From Amanita rubescens (lineage: Eukaryota > Basidiomycota > Agaricomycetes > Agaricales > Amanitaceae): DNA of 13,153 nt. This document shows positions 7,087 to 13,153 of the stretch, in pieces. Within the stretch, counting starts at the first letter, position 1. Each line of letters starts with the position of its first letter. The DNA lies in NCBI GenBank assembly GCA_015039365.1, contig WION01000801.1, positions 1-13,153 on the forward strand. The letters run 5' to 3'. A model generated the notes under the pieces. The model was not told where the DNA came from. It saw only the letters and a list, made by a program, of their open reading frames with translations, and searched no databases. The position numbers and the translations under genes are program-made.

Positions 7087-7822
7087 ATGATACCACCAAG
7101 ACATTGTCTGATAAACACCACCATGGGCCCTGCACCCCCTCAATGGCTCTTGGAACTCATGGGTATTGCCCCACCTCAGTGGCTCACACAATTCATTGGC
7201 AATGTTCATCAGATACAGGCCACAAACTCCAACTGTCCAACCAGATGTATGCAGATATCAATCAGATGTGAGGAGAGACTCTGTAGGTGATATTGCATAT
7301 TGAGTGCAGCAACAATTGCCGGCCTGAATCCTGGTCAGCTTGATGCTTATTGTGATGGGTATGTTGGTGTGGGTCATGGCTTAGTGGGAGTTGCAGGGCA
7401 GACTGCTATTGCACAGGTGATTGGGTGTACATTTACTCCTTCCTTACCAACAATTCCCATGGCTGGGACTGCCACTAAAGCCACAATCAATCTTAATGAA
7501 ACACTAGATCATTCTCCAGGTTGCTGCCTTCTTTATGTCATCCACCCAAGAAAAACTGCAGCTATGCAAGGAGCAGCATGAGAAGGATCACCTCGAATGA
7601 GAAGAGCTGGAATAGAAGGAAGACAAGGTGCTGGCATGGCTGGCAGCAGAAGAGGAGAAGTGCAAGCATGACAGGAGGGCAGCCACTGCACTTGCTAATG
7701 ACCTCCTAGTCCCAGGCATTGGTCCTTTAGCACCCTTATCAATAATTCTTATGGGGACTGCCACTAAAGCCACAATCAATCTTAATGATCTAACAGCACC
7801 ATTGAAGGTATTCTCCCACTGA
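7087..7822 (+). pseudogene. Degenerate coding region of unknown function (copy 1), probably transposon-derived
   Basis: Two linked frames are visible. The first runs 7087-7581 with a single TGA at 7288-7290; it includes GPAPPQWLLELMGIAPPQW from an ATG at 7123 and then AATIAGLNPGQLDAYCDGYV. The second, shifted frame covers about 7530-7822, with in-frame TGA and TAG near 7598-7615. It reads AAFFMSSTQEKLQLCKEQHE, then LAWLAAEEEKCKHDRRAAT and ALANDLLVPGIGPLAPL, the charged part suggesting a short coiled coil. Two of the three stops would revert by a single C-to-T change, fitting cytosine deamination. I count only three CpGs from 7021 to 7860. A related inverted copy lies at 9420-10437. The QW-containing start vaguely recalls LTR-element Gag proteins, but I do not recognise the family. 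Confidence 0.5.
7441..7790 (+). repeat. Internal duplication about 290 bp apart (GTATKATINLN repeat)
   Basis: GGACTGCCACTAAAGCCACA and the following 15 bases occur identically at about 7468-7502 and 7757-7791. Weaker similarity extends upstream (ACAATTCCCATGG against ATAATTCTTATGG). Both copies can encode GTATKATINLN, in different frames. This is a partial internal duplication within the degenerate gene. Confidence 0.7.
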
Positions 7823-7968
7823 TCACGACCAATGCCAATTCACATTACAAAAACACACAGCAGAATGTACTAGTACAAGACCTTTCTATGCATAAACTGT
7901 TTTTCCATTCTTTGGAAATCCTACAATGACCACATTGAGTTCAGGGCCATTCCATTTGGCTGTTTCTT
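7823..7968. other. No gene seen
   Basis: Short CpG-poor spacer between two convergent degenerate frames. Confidence 0.3.
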
Positions 7969-8484
7969 TCAACATAAAGCACTCTCAGTGTTAGTCATGG
8001 TAGGCTGGCTTCTCATAAGGGGACACTCACACTGATCATCATGAATTGCCCAATGTTCACCAATCAGGCTCTGTGCATTTTGTACAACATTGAGAGGGAG
8101 TGGATCTGGAGGCTGCACCATGAGAGCAAATGGGACTCCCTTGGGGACTAGGTGGGCTGGTGTTGGCCCAATCAAATTTGGGGAATAAATGCCCCCAAGC
8201 TGCATCCCATCTCTTAAGCCCTGGCACAGGGACTATTTTGAATCTATTCTTAACAAGACAGCTTGTACAAATTGTCCTACTTTCTCACCAAAAAATTCTG
8301 TCAGAAAGTTATAGTACTGATCAACAAATATGAGGCACAAAACAATGGTGAACAGGAATGATGGGCAGGGCTTGAGGGATAACTTCTGGCATGGTAGAGG
8401 ATCATCAGATGTGTTGTCACTACATATGTGTGATTTGTTGTTCTCATGGGCACAAACACTATCAAACATCATCATGCCCACCAA
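7969..8484 (-). pseudogene. Degenerate minus-strand reading frame of unknown function
   Basis: One frame runs from 8484 to 7969 with a single in-frame TAG at 8233-8235, giving about 171 codons. The upstream half contains a hydrophobic stretch (SFLFTIVLCLIFVDQYYNFL) followed by TEFFGEKVGQFVQAVLLRID. The downstream half is Pro-rich (IYSPNLIGPTPAHLVPKGVP) and ends ECPLMRSQPTMTNTESALC. The region is strongly CpG-depleted. A long frame with only one stop suggests former coding function, but composition alone could produce it. I recognise no family. Confidence 0.3.
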
Positions 8485-8639
8485 CCCCTATCTCAAGTTT
8501 GCTCTTTCCTCACCAGCCTCCCTGCTCTCTGCTCTCTGAAGCAGACCAGAGGTGACAGTCTAACCATGCCCAACTACACACTCCATGTTATACATACATA
8601 CCAAGTCAATGACTTACAGGAGAATTAGTGCTTCTGTGA

Positions 8640-8960
8640 GCTGGTCTCATCACAGTGCAGTTACTTAAATCAGGTCACGGCACCAGGTTTTATGATCATG
8701 GCTATTCTGACAATGTGTTCTGAGGCCAAATGTAAAGAGGCTTCGGTCTTATCTTGTCCACGTCACTGAGGGATTTTGTAATGGACACTTAAGCGCCAGT
8801 AATTCCCGAGACGTGACTTGCCATGCCAGAACAAACAGCACAGCCACCACTCACCTGGGCCTTGGACTTGCCGCACGAAGTGGCAGCCCATACAGGCCAA
8901 GTGTTCTCTATATCCCTCCCTATTGCGGTTGGGGTTAAGGACAAGTATTCCAGGCCAATG
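8640..8960. other. Patch of CpG-retaining sequence, no gene
   Basis: Unlike its neighbours, 8675-8930 keeps around ten CpGs (for example TCACGGCA, CTTCGGTC, CCACGTCA, AAGCGCC, CCGAGACGTG, GCCGCACGA, TTGCGG). This suggests a later insertion into the older CpG-poor sequence. No ends or target duplications were identified. Confidence 0.35.
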
Positions 8961-8968
8961 AGTTTTTC

Positions 8969-9030
8969 TGGCACAATGTACTTCCCTTAAGAGGTCTTGG
9001 GTTCAATCCCTAGTCAGGCAACTTCTTTTC
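8969..9030 (+). repeat. tRNA-like head with pol III A and B boxes (SINE-type or tRNA relic)
   Basis: TGGCACAATGT (8969-8979) resembles an A box, and GGTTCAATCC (9000-9009) matches the B-box consensus about 20 bp after it. A T-arm (TTGGG, 7-nt loop TTCAATC, CCTAG) and an anticodon-like arm (ACTTC/GAGGT) fold properly. The acceptor strands do not pair, so it is not a working tRNA. TTTT at 9025-9028 could act as a pol III terminator. The loop CCTTAA and the following AGGTC-TGGGTTC recall tRNA-Lys, but this is weak. Confidence 0.45.
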
Positions 9031-9419
9031 AAGGTCACACAATCTGCCTCAACATGTTACCCTGTCCCACAGGCCATACAGTGATGCCATATGGACTTGA
9101 AGAACTGTAGCAATGACACCCAATGCCCAAGAAACCCTGTAATTAAAACCATTATCTTGCAATTTGGTCATATAGATTGGATGCACTAACCTGCATCCCC
9201 TGCCATTCCCAACTGCAAGAAGACATGATATCATTCATCATTGCCAGTGATCCCATCTTCAATAATTTGAGTCTAGGGCATAAAATTGAAAGAGTGTGAT
9301 AATGTTACACCAGAAGCCCTGGCTCAATAAAACATACTCATAGAAAAAACCCCATCTCAAATGTCCATCAGAGCCAATTTAAAACTCTCTGCAAATCCCC
9401 ATTAGTAACTCAACTGGCC
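9031..9419. other. CpG-poor sequence, nothing recognised
   Basis: No coding signal or terminal repeats. It may be the body of the SINE-like element or the continuation of the degenerate inverted copy. Confidence 0.3.
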
Positions 9420-9497
9420 AGATTCCAAAATCATAGCTACAGAATTTAATCAGTGGGAGAATAGCTTGGTGTGTTAGACCATTAAGATTGATTATGG

Positions 9498-9505
9498 CTC
9501 AGTGG
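9498..9505. repeat. Left 8-bp target-site duplication
   Basis: CTCAGTGG, identical to 10316-10323 on the other side of the inserted element. It is also present once in the reconstructed empty site. Confidence 0.9.
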
Positions 9506-10315
9506 TAGTGTTTGGAGGTTCAGTTATGTAACCGCAATTAACCGTAACTTAACTGAACCTAACTGCTCAACCAGTTAATTATCAGTTAAGGTTAGGCCCT
9601 TTCCCTAACCTTAACCGGACCGGTTATGACCGGTTATGACCGGTTAAATTATGCAATCTTGTAGAGCTGGTCCTTAGCTTCATTTTGAGCCCTTATTCAT
9701 GTAATTTGGCCCAGTGGTTCATGAGATATGAAGTATTTTGTGAAGCAATGTCAAATTATTGTGTTTCCCATTAGCAATGTGGTCCATGACATGCAAAAAG
9801 CAATATACAATTAGTTTCTCATGTTCAATCTGCTAGCTATTTCCCTCACCACACTCAGAAACATAGTTCTCTGGGATGCTGATGAGGAGCAAAGTTTTGC
9901 ATGGCTGTCATGAGGCTCTAATTTGTATGCAATTTTCATTATGTTTATCATTCTGTATTGGACAATATACTTCTGACTTAGGCTGTTGGCATTTGGGACT
10001 TGTTTCTGACTTATATTGATCAGTTATGAGCATCATAGACAACATTGCTAATGGGAAACCAATCATCTTGACATCACTCACAAAACACTTCATATCTCAT
10101 GAACCACTGGTCCAAATTACATGAATAAGGGCTCAAAATGATGCTAATAACCTGCTCTACCAGATTACATAATTTTAATCGGTTATAACCGGTCACAACC
10201 GGTCATAACCAGTCCAGTTAAGGTTAAGAAAATTCTGGGTCATCAGTTAATTGATCAGTTACAGTTAATCAATTTTGGGGCAATTAACTGGACTTAACCT
10301 AACCTCACAACACTA
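9506..10315. mobile_element. hAT-type non-autonomous element (MITE) with arms of about 290 bp
   Basis: The 810-bp element starts TAGTGTTTGGAGGTT and ends AACCTCACAACACTA. It is flanked by a perfect 8-bp direct repeat, CTCAGTGG. An 8-bp duplication and TAGTG-type ends fit the hAT superfamily. The two arms (9506-9795 and about 10020-10315) are imperfect inverted copies of each other, so the whole element can fold back. Tandem ACCGGTTATG units (9614-9645; matching units 10175-10205) are palindromic and subterminal, as expected for transposase-binding repeats. The interior has no coding capacity, so an autonomous source must supply transposase. Removing the element and one duplication rejoins the degenerate gene copy. 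Confidence 0.9.
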
Positions 10316-10323
10316 CTCAGTGG
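10316..10323. repeat. Right 8-bp target-site duplication
   Basis: CTCAGTGG, identical to 9498-9505. Confidence 0.9.
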
Positions 10324-10685
10324 GAGTCCTAACAATGGGAACTGCTTGTAAAGCCACTAAAGGAGAGATGCCTGGGATTAGGAGGTCATTGGCAAGTCCA
10401 ATACCATCTCTGGCAATCTGGAGGATGAGTTCCAATGTGTTACAACACGGTACGGACTCCCGCATTATGCTTACATGACACGTCGGACATGTTCATTTTC
10501 TTTATGCATACCTTATCTGTCTCACCCCTTATGCTCGATTCATACGGACTAACTCGTTCACTTCTATACCACTCCCCTTATTCCACATATGACGCCGTCC
10601 TTATACCTACATTTGTACTTACCTTTATTCATTAATTAGTACGTCTCATTGTACTTGCTAGTATAAGTACCACATGTATTCTAGA

Positions 10686-10704
10686 GTCGAACCCTAAGTT
10701 CGAC
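10686..10704 (+). promoter_or_regulatory. Conserved hairpin downstream of the LTR TATA box (copy 2)
   Basis: GTCGAAC pairs with GTTCGAC across loop CCTAA. It is the same stem as at 173-191 and 11475-11493. Confidence 0.5.
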
Positions 10705-10773
10705 TTAGCTGTTTATTGTCGTCTGGCAATATAACCTTACTCCTCACTCGTCAACCACAATCGTCCTCAGATC

Positions 10774-10795
10774 CTAAGTCAACATCTTGACTTAG
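10774..10795 (+). promoter_or_regulatory. 9-bp hairpin in LTR copy 2
   Basis: CTAAGTCAA pairs with TTGACTTAG across loop CATC. It corresponds to 80-101 in copy 1. Confidence 0.45.
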
Positions 10796-10982
10796 TATTG
10801 AACTTATAATCTTAACGTTTGACTTAAGACTTGTAATCGTGACTAGAGTTGCCGTTGCAACTAAGGTTGAGATTAACGAGTTCGTAACAATTAAGTCGAA
10901 CTTATCAATAAGCCTGAACATCGATTCATTGGCATTTGATAACACACACACTTCGACGAACTTCCGGAAAGCCAGCCCGTAG

Positions 10983-11264
10983 GTTACTGGCCATGTTGTC
11001 AAAACGGATTGGAGAGCTCCACCAAATAGAGCTAAAAGAGACCACAGAGGGAACTACGTTCTTGACGGATACTACGTCAGACTAAACGGTGCAACTCGAA
11101 CCTGGGAAGATACAGGAGGACATCCAGTTAAAGAAACAGAATTCTGGATACCCCAAACAGAAACTAGACCTCCGAACGAATCATATTATTACTTCGCAGA
11201 TCTATATCTTCAGGAACAACACATCAAATTCGATCACCTCACAGAACGTTGGATAGTGTTATGA
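10983..11264 (+). CDS. Unrecognised open frame between two LTRs (fragment)
   Basis: After a TAG at 10980-10982 the frame is open for 93 codons and stops at TGA 11262-11264, which is supplied by the adjoining LTR (from 11257). There is no ATG, so this is an internal fragment of a larger protein. It contains TGHVVKTDWRAPPNRAKRDH, then NYVLDGYYVRLNGATRTWED, then FWIPQTETRPPNES, YYYFADLYLQEQ and FDHLTERWIV. The composition (varied, CpG-containing codons, no low complexity) is that of a real protein. I do not recognise the family. It is bounded by LTRs on both sides and is probably a piece of a retrotransposon or host gene cut twice. Confidence 0.4.
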   Translation, partial: VTGHVVKTDWRAPPNRAKRDHRGNYVLDGYYVRLNGATRTWEDTGGHPVKETEFWIPQTETRPPNESYYYFADLYLQEQHIKFDHLTERWIVL

Positions 11265-11776
11265 TCACGTCAATCTCCACCTACAATGTGTCCACGCTAT
11301 GAGCGCTTGACAAAGTAGACAGTAAGTCCAACGGACAAGTCAAACAATAGGTGAACGAATAAGCTAAGTGATAAGACGACTAGAAGAAGTCTTATACTTG
11401 AGAGCGATAGTGAACGGAGTGTATTCGACGTTCTTTAGGTGAGATGGGATGTGATATTGACAAAGACAAACTAAGTCGAACTTAAGGTTCGACGCTACAG
11501 TACATCGGTTTATATACATGTACAGAAACACAGCCGTATCGTAAGTAGAACAAGGGCGATAACAAGTATAGGTAAAACAGGGGGCATAAGGGATGGTACG
11601 CGTATGAGCAGAGGGTTGGGCATAGGGTAAACGGAATGGGGATCGATAAGAGAACGGGGTAGTCCGTTTGATGAACATAATGGGGATGTGGCGAAGGGAT
11701 AGGCATATACGAAAAAGTAAGCATGTCCGACGTGTCATGTAATCATAATGTAGGAGTCCGTACCGTGTTTGTAACA
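11257..11776 (-). mobile_element. Family I-related LTR, copy 3 (diverged)
   Basis: On the minus strand it begins TGTTACAAACACGG at 11776 and ends GATCATAACA at 11257, 520 bp. The first 60 bases, the TATA region (TATATAAACC, 11505-11516) and the hairpin at 11475-11493 match copies 1 and 2; the rest is diverged, so this is a sister subfamily. Flanking pentamers GATAG and CTAGC do not match. It is preceded on the minus strand by AGAGGAGAG, which could be a polypurine tract, so it may be the 3' LTR of an element whose interior is 11777-12254. Confidence 0.75.
11475..11493 (-). promoter_or_regulatory. Conserved hairpin downstream of the LTR TATA box (copy 3)
   Basis: GTCGAAC/GTTCGAC stem as in copies 1 and 2. 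The loop has changed, while the stem is intact in an otherwise diverged LTR. Confidence 0.5.
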
Positions 11777-11826
11777 CTAGCTCTCCTCTACGTTGTTGAC
11801 CGCAACAACAATATGCGGGTATCCTC

Positions 11827-12254
11827 TTAGGTGTCGAGGTTATGGCGGGCGTCTTCATCGTCGTAAGGATGATAGCCGGCTGAGTTGTCGACGAAGACGT
11901 CGAAGTCATTCGTCTTGGTTCCATCCTCCTGCGTTCCAGTCGGTGGGTGTGTCCGTATACGTTTGGACGAGTTCTTCGTTATTGGCCTCAAGCGAGTTGA
12001 GGAGTTTGTGGAGAACTTTGAGGCGTCGGTTCTCTTCTTTGAGGAGCTTGATGATGCGCTCCTTTGATTCGTCGTCGGGACGAGGGACTGTTGGCGGTAG
12101 GGATGTGGCGGCGAAAAGCCGGACGTGGGATTGGTAGTGAAGGAAATCTGAGATTTCCTGGTGGATGCGGGCGAGGCGTTCTCGACCGGCGCCGATGCTG
12201 AAGGCGGTGGGGGTGGACGTCGAAGCGTCGTTGGAGACGGTGGGGACTTGTTGG
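11827..12254 (-). pseudogene. Coiled-coil reading frame with a frame break, interrupted by an LTR
   Basis: From 12254 to a TGA at 11908-11906 one minus-strand frame reads VSNDASTSTPTAFSIGAG, then RERLARIHQEISDFLHYQ, then a strongly helical, charged stretch (ESKERIIKLLKEENRRLKVL continuing HKLLNSLEANNEELVQ) typical of a coiled coil, and ends WNAGGWNQDE. Another frame overlaps this end and continues with the acidic tail NDFDVFVDNSAGYHPYDDED to TAA at 11829-11827. The pair looks like one gene with a frameshift, mutational or programmed. The frame has no start here because the copia LTR (12255 onward) cuts it. It is CpG-rich and therefore young. A Gag-like or structural role in the element bearing LTR copy 3 is possible; I do not recognise the family. 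Confidence 0.45.
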
Positions 12255-12260
12255 TGTTAA

Positions 12261-12345
12261 AGTTATCTTATCTAATCATATAAGATAACGTATATCTTAT
12301 CTTATCTCATATAAGATAATACATCATATCTTATCCTATAGATTA
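12261..12345 (+). promoter_or_regulatory. Array of GATA-type motifs at the start of U3
   Basis: AGATAA/TTATCT and close variants occur about seven or eight times on both strands (TTATCTTATCTAATC, AAGATAACG, CTTATCTTATCTC, AAGATAATAC, CTTATCC). Fungal GATA factors (nitrogen, iron or light regulators) bind HGATAR. Regulation of the element by such a factor is inference. Confidence 0.4.
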
Positions 12346-12360
12346 GGATATACAGATTAG

Positions 12361-12420
12361 ATGTACATACATGCATATATGTATTCACATACATATATAC
12401 ATGTACATATACATACATAG
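12361..12420. repeat. Microsatellite-like TACA/CATA/TATG tract
   Basis: A run of TACATACATGCATATATG and CATACATATATACATGTACA-like units within the LTR. Confidence 0.7.
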
Positions 12421-12443
12421 GATACTGGAATATCCTAGTCGCT

Positions 12444-12515
12444 TGCGTCATCCCACTACTGCGGTAGACGCGTCATAGCTGCGCTAGACGTCATATCATA
12501 CGTCATGCACAGCTC
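12444..12515 (+). promoter_or_regulatory. CGTCAT motif cluster upstream of TATA
   Basis: GCGTCAT, CGCGTCAT, GACGTCAT and ACGTCATG occur within about 70 bp. They resemble bZIP/CRE sites and lie where copy A has its TGACATCA array. Confidence 0.4.
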
Positions 12516-12555
12516 TTCCTCTATTTACTATACTTTGTACTTATTAGGATACTAG

Positions 12556-12566
12556 TAGTATATAAG
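12556..12566 (+). promoter_or_regulatory. TATA box of copia copy B LTR
   Basis: AGTATATAAG upstream of the likely R region, corresponding to GTATATAAAC in copy A. Confidence 0.55.
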
Positions 12567-12738
12567 ACTACTTGTACGTAGGTACAAAAAAGAACCTTCC
12601 TTCTCCTCTTACCACCACATCCTATATCCATAGGATAGTGAGTTATCGTTTGAGGTCGTCACCGCCACTCTACACTCCACTCTAAGTAAGTATTCACTTT
12701 AACACTTAGACGCTGCGCTGCTGGGCGTATCTTCGTCA

Positions 12739-12752
12739 GGTTATGGGCCCCG
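12739..12752 (+). promoter_or_regulatory. Primer-binding site of half-tRNA-iMet type (copia copy B)
   Basis: GGTTATGGGCCCCG directly follows the LTR end. It is identical to the site at 2307-2294 and of the Drosophila copia type. Confidence 0.82.
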
Positions 12753-13153
12753 ACATGGTATTGCTTGCATCACCATCGCCTCCAGGCATGTTACCATGCA
12801 AGATGTGTGAACAGGTATAGTATTGTGCGGGTCGGAGACCTGAGTGGCAACCGTCAATTTAACTAAGTTCTTGTACCTGACATACGAGCTCATGACATGC
12901 GCCCGGACCCTAGGGCTTTAGGGGGATCTCCTTGCACCCAGGGATAAGGGTACCACCTATGTTTCTCAAGGCTGGCATGGCAACCTTGACCCCCATGGAG
13001 TTATACTTGCCCTCCATGATGTGACTGGGGTATTCATGCACGATATTCCATTATAAGGCCCTTAGTGCCTTTAGTTACCGTATGTAGATCATATGGCCCG
13101 TAGTAACTTTCACAAAGTATAAAGGTCGTGCTGGGGTCCCATTGTGGACCATA
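12753..13153 (+). ncRNA. Structured 5' leader of copia copy B (runs off the window)
   Basis: It matches the leader of copy A (2293-1891, minus). The best-conserved block is 12893-13045. Helices are 12967-12971/12984-12988, 12994-13000/13012-13018, 13055-13059/13067-13071, 13135-13139/13146-13150, and an enclosing GCACGA/TCGTGC pairing 13038-13043/13126-13131. The hairpin GCATG/CATGC near 12787-12800 has a positional counterpart in copy A with a different stem (CATCAT/ATGATG). No open frame spans it. The gag start of this copy lies beyond the window. Confidence 0.65.

Larger units (their letters stand above)
9420..10437 (-). pseudogene. Inverted second copy of the degenerate gene, split by a hAT-type element
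   Basis: On the minus strand 10437-10324 encodes LILQIARDGIGLANDLLIPG followed by ISPLVALQAVPIVRTPTE, clearly related to ALANDLLVPGIGPLAPL of the copy at 7689-7735. After a skip over 9506-10315, the homology continues at 9505-9420 (ACTCCCACTGAGCC joined to ATAATCAATCTTAATGGTCT, then CTATTCTCCCACTGATT), matching 7757-7823. The copy is therefore older than the inserted element. It is cut at 10437 by the family I LTR. The function of the parent gene is unknown. Confidence 0.65.
10438..10944 (+). mobile_element. Family I LTR, copy 2 (complete)
   Basis: It runs from TGTTACAACACGG to CATTTGATAACA, 507 bp, with TGTTA...TAACA terminal inverted repeats. It matches copy 1 (1-439, inverted) with scattered substitutions and is related to the more diverged copy at 11257-11776. 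A TATA-type box (GTATAAG, 10661) and the two hairpins described for copy 1 are present. Flanking pentamers CAATG and CACAC differ, and the sequence after it is not a recognisable primer-binding site. It is therefore either a solo LTR whose flanks have been rearranged or one LTR of an element with unusual priming. It forms the boundary between CpG-poor and CpG-rich sequence. Confidence 0.85.
12255..12738 (+). mobile_element. 5' LTR of copia element, copy B (family II)
   Basis: It runs from TGTTAAAG to CTTCGTCA, 484 bp, directly followed by the half-tRNA primer-binding site. Order within it: a GATA-motif array (12261-12345), a (TACA/CATA)n microsatellite (12361-12420), CGTCAT motifs (12444-12515), a TATA box (12558), then the likely R/U5. 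The last bases and following leader match copy A (2308-2704), but U3 is largely different. It is inserted into the coiled-coil frame at 12254. An internal CTTTAACA at 12697-12704 mirrors the LTR start but is not the end, because the primer-binding site is at 12739. Confidence 0.82.

Noticed and set aside
7850..7960. Minus-strand peptide with GFPKNGKT resembling a P-loop
   Set aside because: It is a short run in a frame closed by a stop right after it, without Walker B or other context, in CpG-poor decayed sequence. Most likely chance.
8761..8820. CACGTC/GACGTG pair as a possible terminator or element end
   Set aside because: The stem is only 6 bp with a long loop and no supporting boundary or duplication.
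11145..11190. Similarity of about 30 bases between the frame at 10983-11256 and the start of the accessory frame near 1414-1380
   Set aside because: It needs two gaps, lies in different frames and does not extend. I could not distinguish it from chance.
11364..11924. 186-codon minus-strand frame starting MEPRRMTSTSSS
   Set aside because: Most of it is LTR sequence and the upstream part overlaps the coiled-coil and acidic-tail frames, which are more protein-like. It looks like a shadow frame.
12255..12704. Shorter LTR ending at CTTTAACA (12704), perfectly mirroring the start TGTTAAAG
   Set aside because: The half-tRNA primer-binding site begins at 12739, and the LTR should end directly before it at TCA 12738, as it does in copy A.
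1..13153. CRISPR arrays, bacterial operons, ribosome-binding sites
   Set aside because: Intron structure, LTR elements and tRNA-type primer sites show a eukaryotic (fungal) sequence; no spaced identical repeats of CRISPR type are present.

Overview
This window looks like a transposon-dense region of a filamentous fungus, most likely a basidiomycete (Agaricomycete). The evidence is a broken host gene with eight or nine introns of only about 49-59 bp, a Ty1/copia element whose primer-binding site copies the initiator-tRNA anticodon region, several LTR families, and a long stretch that has lost almost all CpG dinucleotides, as expected where cytosine methylation has mutated old repeats. I see no clearly intact cellular gene. 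The organism assignment is inference.

Layout. At 1-2704 (minus strand) lies the 5' part of a copia element (family II): LTR 2704-2308, primer-binding site at 2307, a long structured leader, an extra reading frame with PY-type motifs and a C-terminal hydrophobic segment (1414-863), then the start of gag (861-440). Gag is cut by a different LTR (family I, 439 to beyond the window edge). The copia element itself sits inside an exon of an M20-type metallopeptidase gene (2705-3734, plus strand), which also has an internal deletion and is cut at its 3' side by a third kind of LTR (3735-4260, minus).

About 4300-10437 is an old, CpG-depleted graveyard. It holds a DDE-transposase tail fragment, a 26-bp terminal-inverted-repeat element full of short tandem repeats, an AT-rich tract, two degenerate reading frames of unknown function, a tRNA-like (SINE-type) head, and an inverted second copy of one degenerate frame. 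That second copy is split by an 810-bp hAT-type non-autonomous element (9506-10315) with a perfect 8-bp target-site duplication.

From 10438 CpG-rich, younger sequence returns: a second family I LTR (10438-10944, plus), an unrecognised 93-codon open frame, a third, diverged family I LTR (11257-11776, minus), an unrecognised coiled-coil reading frame (minus), and a second family II copia element in plus orientation (LTR 12255-12738, primer-binding site at 12739, leader to the window end). The copia leaders at the two ends of the window are inverted relative to each other.

The most interesting signal is the copia leader. Comparing the two diverged copies, several hairpins keep their loops while both sides of their stems change together. 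This is what a conserved RNA structure looks like. No reading frame survives across both copies in the best-conserved block. The extra frame upstream of gag, joined to it by TAA-T-ATG, is the second point worth follow-up.
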